Source: Bacteroidota bacterium (GTDB taxonomy: Bacteria; Bacteroidota; Bacteroidia; NS11-12g; UBA9320). Taken from it: 64,000 nucleotides of DNA. The stretch covers positions 62,001 to 126,000 of the forward strand of contig WGNA01000016.1 in assembly GCA_016124755.1 (NCBI GenBank), written 5' to 3'. The notes beneath the pieces were generated by a model, which made no database searches, had not been told where the DNA came from, and saw nothing but the letters and a program-made list of their open reading frames with translations. Below are positions 21,583 through 30,300 of the stretch, in pieces (the first letter of the stretch is position 1; the number at the start of each line of letters is the position of its first letter). The translations under genes and the position numbers were made by a program.

Positions 21583-23055
21583 ATGAAACAATTGCTTCAC
21601 TACCGGAATAGTCTTTTTTTGCGACTATCACTTGCACTTCTCATCCTACTTATTTTATTGGGATTGGCATATATTTTAATCACCGGTTATTCGGCACGGG
21701 AATATTATCAGGAAACCACTCAAAGATTAAACGCACACGTCGCGGAACACATGGTTGAAGAGGTTTCACCCTTTGTAAATGGTGAGGTAAACGAAGAGGC
21801 TTTAGGAAGCATCATGCATTCGATGATGGCAGTAAACCCGTCGATTGAAGTTTATCTGCTGGATCCAACCGGTCATATTTTATCTTTTGTTGTTTTGGAT
21901 AAAAAAGTCCGGCTCAAAAATGTAGATATAAAACCAGTAATAAATTTCATTAAATCCAAAGGTGAAAAATATATAACCGGTGACGACCCGAGGAACCCCG
22001 GACAAAAAGCGATTTTTTCGGCAACAGAAGTGAATGAAAACGGAAAACTTCTCGGATACATTTATATCGTGTTAGCCAGCGAGCAGTATGAGAATATTTC
22101 CGGAGCCTTGTTCAGCAGCTATTTTTTTAAGGTTAGCACTTTGTCTTTTGTAATTACAATTGTGGTTGCATTTTCACTCGGTCTGATTCTGCTGGCACTT
22201 TTAACCCGCAATCTCCGCAAAATTCAAAATAGTGTAAAACGCTTTGAAACCGGTGATTTTAATGCAAAAATTCCGATTGAAAACATGGGCGAACTTTCAG
22301 ATCTGGCAAACACCGTAAACCACATGGCCGATACTATTTTAAGCAATATTGAAGATCTCAGGGAAGTCGACAGGTTGCGTCGCGATCTCATTGCCAATGT
22401 TTCTCACGACTTGAGAAGCCCGTTATCCATAATTCACGGCTACATTGAAACGCTGATTTTAAAACAGGAAACAATAAAACCGGAGGAAAGTGAACAGTAT
22501 CTGAAAATTATTCTTCAAAGCAGTGATCGATTAAAAGGTCTGGTTTCCGATTTATTTGAATTATCGCGACTCGAAGCCAGACAGGTCAAATTACAGAAAA
22601 CACCTTTTTATGTGAATGAGTTATTAGCCGACACAATCCGTCAGTACGAACTTATGGCCAAAGAAAGGCATATAAAACTGGAAACCAATCTGCCCCAAAA
22701 CTTACCGATGGTTTTGGCCGATTTAGATTTAATCGGCAGAGTGATTCAGAATCTTCTCGACAATGCGTTGAAATTCACTCCGGAAAATGGTTCCATAGAA
22801 GTAATGGCCAATGTTGTTGACAAACTGGTTCATATTGAAATTTCCAATTCTGGCGAGGGAATAAACAGCGAAGAGCTTCCCCACATTTTTGATCGTTATT
22901 ACAAAATTGATCACAATCGAAATACGCTGAAAGGTTCCGGACTCGGACTCGCAATTGTTCGAAAAATAATTGAATTGCACGAGACCGATATTAAAGTTTC
23001 CAGTGAACCGGGAGCGTACACCCGATTTAATTTCACATTGCCGATGACAGCGTGA
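21583..23055 (+). CDS. Sensor histidine kinase (HAMP, HisKA, HATPase_c)
   Basis: LIANVSHDLRSPLSIIHGYIETL, DNALKFTPENGSI, GSGLGLAIVRKIIELH. Confidence 0.94.
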   Translation: MKQLLHYRNSLFLRLSLALLILLILLGLAYILITGYSAREYYQETTQRLNAHVAEHMVEEVSPFVNGEVNEEALGSIMHSMMAVNPSIEVYLLDPTGHILSFVVLDKKVRLKNVDIKPVINFIKSKGEKYITGDDPRNPGQKAIFSATEVNENGKLLGYIYIVLASEQYENISGALFSSYFFKVSTLSFVITIVVAFSLGLILLALLTRNLRKIQNSVKRFETGDFNAKIPIENMGELSDLANTVNHMADTILSNIEDLREVDRLRRDLIANVSHDLRSPLSIIHGYIETLILKQETIKPEESEQYLKIILQSSDRLKGLVSDLFELSRLEARQVKLQKTPFYVNELLADTIRQYELMAKERHIKLETNLPQNLPMVLADLDLIGRVIQNLLDNALKFTPENGSIEVMANVVDKLVHIEISNSGEGINSEELPHIFDRYYKIDHNRNTLKGSGLGLAIVRKIIELHETDIKVSSEPGAYTRFNFTLPMTA

Positions 23056-23236
23056 AAAGAATCCGTTATATCAATTTTAAATATTTGTATCCCGTTCCAA
23101 TATTCATTCGGGTATTGAGAATTATCTCATAAGTTGTTATCCCAAATTTTCCAGAACAAATCCTTTAACCTTTTGTGATTAATTCGTGATATCATATTAA
23201 CAGCTTTGATGCGATCAAATAATAAAAATCGCAACA

Positions 23237-24181
23237 ATGAAAAATGTTATTTTACTAACTTCAATTGCCATTAGTACATTACTGTTTTCGTCTTGTAAAG
23301 ATGATGAGGACAAAGACAATATGACGATGGATACGGTAACCGTGAACGATCCGGAGAAAGCCACAGAAGTTTCCGTGGATCGCTTCAGCTCAAAAGCAGG
23401 AATGTTGATGGTACGCGATGATATGAACGGACTACCGGGTGCTAATGTCGCCATTGATTTTGACGCCGGTGAACCCTTTATTACCAAAGGTCTGGGCCCC
23501 AATGGCGAGAAAGTTCAATATTATAATTTTGATATTCAACCCACTGCTCCCGCACCTATTTATGTATTGTTTAAATCCGGTTCCACGATGCCCGTCGACG
23601 GACAATTAAATATAATTAATGTGATTCCGGGGGACAACGGATATAACGATTTCTGGCAGGTGGTAAAAGTTACGGTTCCTTCTGACTACACGGCGAATGA
23701 AGTATCCAGTTACGATGAAATAATGAATAAGGGATATGCCATGGAAACCACAACTAAAATTGTGAATTGCCCCGTGGTACCCAAAGGCTCATCAGCAACT
23801 ATGCGACTTAATGGTGAAGCAACTTCACTCACAAAAGGTTGGTATAAAAAGCAGCTCGTTTATTATTTTAATTTTTTGGAAAAAGATTTGGAAGCTCAAT
23901 CTGGGAAAGTTCCGGTTTCCCCGATCTATGTAACCTTTAATGAAAACCCACCAACCGGCGGACCGTCATCCGGATTTGTTACTGAAATGGGCACATCGCA
24001 AACCCACAATGTTGTGGCAACTCTGCCAAGTGATGCGAATTACTCGCCCCTGTGGTCGGTAAACCCATACGATAATAAAGACTTCAATATGGTGAAAGAT
24101 CTTATGACCGCAAAAGCCGCCAACATTATCGCCATGGGTGTTGCAAATGTTAACTGCCCTATTGTTAAAATAGAACAATAA
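23237..24181 (+). CDS. Hypothetical lipoprotein
   Basis: Lipobox TLLFSSCKDDEDKDN; no recognised domain. Confidence 0.6.
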   Translation: MKNVILLTSIAISTLLFSSCKDDEDKDNMTMDTVTVNDPEKATEVSVDRFSSKAGMLMVRDDMNGLPGANVAIDFDAGEPFITKGLGPNGEKVQYYNFDIQPTAPAPIYVLFKSGSTMPVDGQLNIINVIPGDNGYNDFWQVVKVTVPSDYTANEVSSYDEIMNKGYAMETTTKIVNCPVVPKGSSATMRLNGEATSLTKGWYKKQLVYYFNFLEKDLEAQSGKVPVSPIYVTFNENPPTGGPSSGFVTEMGTSQTHNVVATLPSDANYSPLWSVNPYDNKDFNMVKDLMTAKAANIIAMGVANVNCPIVKIEQ

Positions 24182-24224
24182 ATATATAAAAACGCGGGAA
24201 AATAGGATACCCGATTTTCATTGC

Positions 24225-24264
24225 AAAGGATCAGGGAAGTGCTTCACCTGGTCCTTTTTTTTTT
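24225..24264 (+). terminator. Rho-independent terminator after lipoprotein gene
   Basis: AAAGGATCAGG / CCTGGTCCTTT stem (24225-24235, 24247-24257) followed by a T run. Confidence 0.7.
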
Positions 24265-24442
24265 AAAGCGAAAAGCGAAAAAAGGAAAATCGAAATAAGT
24301 TAGTCCCCCCAATCTTTCATTTCTTTTCATTCTTTTCATTCTTTTCATTTCTTTTCATTCTTTTCATTTTTTAATTCTCTCGGGGTTCTTTCGCTTCTCG
24401 AGATAACCTCCGTAGTATATTTCTCGTATTCCCCAATTTATG

Positions 24443-24899
24443 CTGACAATGCCGTACCTTGTTACCTATTGTTAATCTTCATTTATCAAGGCATTCGTCA
24501 GTAATTCCCCAATTCTTAATTCTCTTAATTCCTTTCATTTCTTAATTCTCTAAGTGTTCTTTCGCTTCGCTCAAGATGACGCTATTTTTGGTTGTGCAGC
24601 CGGGATTCTTCGTTGCACTCAGAATTATTATTAACTTTTATAGCACAAGATCCTGAAAGGAGTTCAATTTATCCTGACAGAGCCATACCCATTAATTCTT
24701 TGTTATACGGGATTTTCAAAGGCATTCGTCAGTAATTCTCGCATTCACCAATTCCCCAATTTATGCTGACAATGCCGTACCTTGTTACCTATTGTTAATC
24801 TTCAATTATCAAGGCATTCGTCAGTAATTCCCCAATTTATACTGACAATGCCATTCAATCAATAAGATGTTATACGGAATTTTCAAAGTCATTCGTCAG
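24443..24899 (+). repeat. Cluster 2 of the 56-59 bp inverted-repeat units (4 units) plus one REP-like hairpin doublet
   Basis: Units at 24443-24501, 24674-24732, 24766-24824, 24842-24899; hairpin doublet at 24558-24625. Confidence 0.9.
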
Positions 24900-25462
24900 T
24901 AATTCGCATTAAGCGAATTCATCGCCATGCCGATTCCCCGAAAAACGGTTTCTTCAATTCCGAGTCGGATTTTTTCATAGAGATTCTGAAGAATTTCCTC
25001 CTCATCCGGAAGCCATTTGCTCAAAACAAAATCTACCTGCTCACCGGTTTTAAAATCGGAACCGATGCCAACCCGAATCCGCGGATATTGCTGACTGTTC
25101 AAAACCGATTCGATATTTCGCAAGCCGTTGTGCCCGCCATGACTACCTTTTGGTTTCATCCGGATTTTCCCGAACGGCAGATTGAGATCATCCGTAATTA
25201 CGATGAGGTGGTTCAGCGGAATATCCAGTTTTCGCATCCAGAAGCCGATTGCATTACCGCTGAGATTCATAAAGGTGTCTGGTTTTAAAAAATACAGATT
25301 GCGTCCTCTGAATTTGGAATTTCCCAATTCGCCAAAACGATCATTTTCAAATTTAAAATCGTATTTCGAAGCGATGTAATCCAAACAATCAAACCCGACA
25401 TTGTGTCGAGTATGTGCGTATTTATCTCCGATATTTCCCAATCCTGCAATCAGGTATTTCAT
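24896..25462 (-). CDS. pth: Peptidyl-tRNA hydrolase
   Basis: MKYLIAGLGNIGDKYAHTRHNVGFDCLD, LKPDTFMNLSG, KGSHGGHNGLRNI. Confidence 0.94.
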   Translation of the reverse strand: MKYLIAGLGNIGDKYAHTRHNVGFDCLDYIASKYDFKFENDRFGELGNSKFRGRNLYFLKPDTFMNLSGNAIGFWMRKLDIPLNHLIVITDDLNLPFGKIRMKPKGSHGGHNGLRNIESVLNSQQYPRIRVGIGSDFKTGEQVDFVLSKWLPDEEEILQNLYEKIRLGIEETVFRGIGMAMNSLNANY

Positions 25463-25466
25463 AAAA

Positions 25467-26696
25467 CTAAATTTCTCCCGGTTTAGAATTTAATTTTTCC
25501 GTTGCTTTCCAAGACGGATATAAAGAAGCAATTTGCCCTAAAACAAAAATTATAACCGTAACCGCCACAACATCTCCCCACCGTAAATCTATCGGAAAAT
25601 ACTCTACAAAACTTCCTTCAATCGGCACAATTCCCACTCTTTGTTGCAGCATTACGAAAGCGATTCCGATTAATCCGCCGATTATTATTCCAAGAGCGGT
25701 TATTAAAAGTCCTTCCATCAGAAATATCCTTCGAATGGTGAATTTATCGGCACCCATTCCGGCAATTATGTATATGTCGGATGATTTTTCGAGCACCAGC
25801 ATTGTGAGTGCTCCGATCACATTAAAAGCAGCAATCATAAGCACCAGCGTGAGTATGGCAAAGGTTGCCCATTTCTCAGTTTTAAAAACCCGGTATGCCG
25901 ATTCATTCATTTCGTCGCGATTCCGTATCAGGAATTTGTCTTTCGTCATCTTCCGGATTTCCTCCTGTACGCTTTTTACTTTATATCCGGGTTTTACAGC
26001 TAATTCCACGGCACCGACTTCCTTTCCGGTCTGAAGTAATTCCTGAGCGGTTTTTAGTGATACCACAATTACATCACGGTCTTCCTCTTCGGTCAGCATA
26101 ATTATTCCGGTAGGAACCACATATTCCATCATTAACGATGCATCCGGATTTAACGAATTATACGTCGTTCCTTTAACCGGCATATAGAGCGTTGCCGCAT
26201 ACTGGGGATAATTCGTTGAAATATTGAGATTATTGGAAATCACACCACCGAAAATCGCTCCCGGTTTACCGTCGGGTAATTCGAGAATTAAACTTCCGTC
26301 TACGAGAATCGTATCCATTCGATTCAGGTCAAAAAAATGTTCGTCGACACCTTTCACCCGGGCTATTTCCTGCGCCTCTCCGTAACGCACCACGACATTG
26401 TCTTCAAGAGTCGCGGATATAGTTTTAATACCGTCAATTTTTTTTAATTCGGTAATGAGACTATCGGGATAAAAAGTTTTCCCGACTGATGCCGTAATTT
26501 TCAATTCCGGATCAAACGAATCGTTCAATTCCCGAACAAGTCCTTCGAGTCCGTTGAGAAACGAAAGAATAATTATCATCACCGCTGTACCGATGGCGAA
26601 AACGGAAACGGCTATTCCGGAAATTATATTAATGGCATTCGTATTCTTTTTTGAAAAGAGATATCTCCTGGCTATGAAGAAAGGAAACGACGCCAT
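25467..26696 (-). CDS. FtsX/LolE-type ABC transporter permease (lipoprotein release family)
   Basis: FIARRYLFSKKNTNAINIISGIAVSVFAIGTAVMIIILS N terminus and C-terminal FtsX region. Confidence 0.85.
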   Translation of the reverse strand: MASFPFFIARRYLFSKKNTNAINIISGIAVSVFAIGTAVMIIILSFLNGLEGLVRELNDSFDPELKITASVGKTFYPDSLITELKKIDGIKTISATLEDNVVVRYGEAQEIARVKGVDEHFFDLNRMDTILVDGSLILELPDGKPGAIFGGVISNNLNISTNYPQYAATLYMPVKGTTYNSLNPDASLMMEYVVPTGIIMLTEEEDRDVIVVSLKTAQELLQTGKEVGAVELAVKPGYKVKSVQEEIRKMTKDKFLIRNRDEMNESAYRVFKTEKWATFAILTLVLMIAAFNVIGALTMLVLEKSSDIYIIAGMGADKFTIRRIFLMEGLLITALGIIIGGLIGIAFVMLQQRVGIVPIEGSFVEYFPIDLRWGDVVAVTVIIFVLGQIASLYPSWKATEKLNSKPGEI

Positions 26697-26699
26697 GTA

Positions 26700-27059
26700 T
26701 CAGGAATTCTGATCCGGTTTTTTGATTTTGTTGAGTAATTCCTCAATATGTTGTGCCCGGTCGATACGTTCGTCGAGCTCGATGGCAATTTCCGGAATTT
26801 TCCGCACCTGTCCGCGAAGTTTTCCGGCAAGGTAATGTCGTATCTGTGGGAGATTTGATTTCAGGATTTCCAGTTCCCGTTCTTTGTCGTCGGTATTGAA
26901 GATGCTCACATAAACTTTAGCCAAACCGAGATCGGGCGTTACACGAACTTCCATAATCGTCACCATCACTCCTTCGAGTAACTGGGCTGCAGCCGCATCG
27001 ATTATCTCTCCGAGATCGCGCTGAATTTGTTTCGAAAGTTTGTCGGTTCTCTTTGCCAA
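26700..27059 (-). CDS. rbfA: Ribosome-binding factor A
   Basis: KLSKQIQRDLGEII, EVRVTPDLGLAKVYVSIF, LRGQVRKIPEIAIELDERIDRAQHIEELL. Confidence 0.88.
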   Translation of the reverse strand: MAKRTDKLSKQIQRDLGEIIDAAAAQLLEGVMVTIMEVRVTPDLGLAKVYVSIFNTDDKERELEILKSNLPQIRHYLAGKLRGQVRKIPEIAIELDERIDRAQHIEELLNKIKKPDQNS

Positions 27060-27365
27060 TGCCTGATAATATGGGCAAATCTATGCGCTTTATTTCAATT
27101 ATGATGAGAATGTGAATTCACACTCATTCCCTGAAAAACAGAAATAGCTCATGCGGATTTCCCCAAACCAAATTTCACTTTGCGCTCCGGAACACAATCT
27201 TAGTTTTAATCATTACAACTGTGCTTCGACTCAACATTTCTGCGCATTTCCAATCTTTTTATACCCCGTTAAATTTCTTAAATTTGACTCGCTTTTGCGG
27301 AAAAGACATGCAACGGACAGGAGGGAATATAAGTCTTAACCCCGGAGACAAGCCAACACATTTTC

Positions 27366-30300
27366 ATGCGACTAAAAAAAATTAACACCGCTTTCGGATG
27401 CATCAGACCTCAAATATCAGGGCTGATAACTCTGGTGTTGATGACATTCGGAAGTCAATCTGTATTTGCCGACCACATCATCGGCTCGGATTTCACCTAC
27501 AAGTGCTCCTCAACGAACGACAGTGTTTACGAGGTAACATACAACTTCTACCGCGACTGTAACGGTTGTTATGTTTTGGGACAATCGCCCAAATGCGGTA
27601 CTTCAGAAAACTGTAATTCAAGTTCCACCGCACCGACTTCCCTGTCGGTTGTGTGCTCTGCTACCGGTGCTCAGGTTGCCACTTTGACCATGAAAAGAAC
27701 TTCCATTATTGATATTACTAAAACCTGTAAAGCAGTTAAAAGCAGATGTGCTCAGCCGTGTAACGGATCTTTCCCGTACGGAATTGAAAAGCATGTTTTT
27801 GAAGGCACACTCGATCTCAGAGCGGCCATGAAAAAAGGATGCTGCAAATTTGAGATCACCGCAACTTTGTATGTGCGAAGCGCGCTTATCACAACCGGTC
27901 AGCAACAACAATCATTTTTCACTTCCTGTGAAATCAATGCTTGTAACGCCAAATGCAATACCTCTCCGACATTAACCAATGATCCGGTTGCGATTCTTTG
28001 TTGTAACCAACCTTATGTGTTCAACAACGGTGCAGTTGACTTTGTAGATTACGATTCCATTTCGTATTCATTTGCTCCGGCATATCGTGGATTAAATCAA
28101 CAATGTTCGTATGGCGGAACATCCACACCTACCAACCCGATTTCCGCATATTGGCCGTCCGGATTGAAATTTCCTTTTAACAATCCGAGTGCAAATCCAC
28201 CGATCGGAATTTATCTCGACCCGCAAACCGGAGATATAATTTTCACCCCGACCAAATGTTCGGAAATAGCGGTCGTCGTTATTGAAATGGTCGAGTGGCG
28301 AAAAGATACCACGGGAAAATATGTGAGGATCGGTGCAACCCGTCGTGACATGCAGTTCATTGTAATGACGTGTCCGGATAATAATCCACCATCCATTACC
28401 AATTCTAAATTTAATTATTCGACCTGTGAGGGACAAACGCTTTGTTTTAATGTAACAACCGACGACAAGGTTAAGGTTCCTCCTCCACCGGCCTCCTCTC
28501 CCCCGCCGGATACTGTGCAACTTCGATGGAACCGGGGTATTCCGGGTGCAACTTTTAAGATCGTCGACACCACTGCACGATTAAAAACCGGAGAATTCTG
28601 CTGGACTCCTCCGGTTGGATCTGCGAGCAGTCTTCCATACACTTTTACGGCAACTGTAAACGATGATGCCTGTCCGCTTGCCGCAAGTGCAACACGTGCA
28701 TTTTCGATTACCGTAAAACCGATTGCCGAAACCGAAAGGGATTACGACACACTCGAATGCGGAAAATATACTGTTACCAGTACTCCCACTGCCAATTTCA
28801 AAAATCCGCCGAAATACACGTGGCAGATTAAAGACACGACGGGAAAAATTATTTTCGACAGAAAGGTCGCTTACTTCAAGAGTACCGGGTCATTCATCAG
28901 TTCAAAGCAGTCAGATACTATTCAGTTCAGAACCGGTGGCAAATACGTGATTCAACACACCATCAACAATCAGCCGAATTGCCCGAATGATTATTACGAT
29001 ACGCTGGTGGTTCCGCCGCTGTTAGAAATAGATCTAGCCCTCGGCCCGGATACGTTTGTGTGCGCCGGAACCAGTCTCACTTTTGATCCGGTAATCATCA
29101 ACGGTATCACTCCGATCAATTATTTATGGGACGATGGATCCATTGCAAAACAAAGAAGCATATCGCTACCATCAACCGTAACGGATTCTTCCTTTTATGT
29201 TCAGATAAAAGACAAAAGTGGTTGTACCGCCTGGGACAGCGTAACCGTTTTCCTGCGGCCGAATCCAGTTGTAAAGGTCGGGCCAGACAGGCGTATTTGT
29301 GCGGGTGATACCGTTCACCTGATTCCGTACGATGAATTTGCATTCTGGGATGATCCGCGGGATACGTCTAATGTAGGAATTCAACAGGGTGATACACTTT
29401 ATTATAATTGGTCGCTGAACAGCACTTCTGTTAGTACCGATACTATTTACACCGCCAATCTCGAAGGTGAATATGTAGTTCGAGTTACCGACAGTTTAGG
29501 ATGTTTCGGAACGGATACAATGTACCTGAATGTAAACGACACCGTGATTGCCAATGCCGGAAAAGATCTGGTAAGATGCTGGAACGATCTGTTTGTTCAG
29601 AAAGCAGGTGGTCTCGACACAATTAACAAGAAATACCAAAAAGGAAAATACGAATGGTACGACATAACCGGCACTCCTGCGAAGTTTCTTTCCAACGCAG
29701 ATTCCATTAGTTATAAAATTCAAACTACAACCAAGTTCCGGCTCAATCTAATTATTTCCGAGGATACAACAACATGCTCAAATGCAGATACGGCAGTAGT
29801 TACCGTAAATCCTCTACCCACAGTTAAAATGCCTTCCAACATGGAAGTGTGTTGCGATGCCGGTGTAATAAATCTCCGGTTATTGGAAGATGCAAATGCA
29901 AAAGGAGGTGTTTGGTCGTGCAAGAAAAATCCGGGATACGTTACCAGCGGATACATTTTCGAAACATCCAAAGCTTGCGCTACCGTTTCATCAACCCATT
30001 ACTTAACTTATACTTTTACCAATCCATCAACCGGTTGCGTTAAAAACGATTCCTTTCAGATTAAAGTAAATCCGTTGCCACAGGTTGAGTTGAGAAACGG
30101 CTATTTCTGTCAGGATAAAAAAGTAGTAAATGTTAAATCAGACAACATTATTAAACTTCCCGGAAACCCGAGTCTGGGTATTCAGCAATGGAATTGTATC
30201 GATTGTAAGACGTATAATGCATCAAAAATTATTGTCGATAAAAACGGTGGCGGCCCCGGTGTTCCGCAGGATTTTGAACTGCACATCGATGAGCAAACGA

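Noticed and set aside
20301-24899. CRISPR array from the regularly sized repeat/spacer look of the CTGACAATGCC units
   Set aside because: Arms are inverted rather than direct repeats bounding each spacer, interiors are reused, units are separated by irregular linkers, and no cas genes are present.
20301-24899. Integron attC sites/cassette array
   Set aside because: Length and bulged inverted arms are reminiscent, but there is no RYYYAAC/GTTRRRY core, no integrase, and the units do not separate ORF cassettes.
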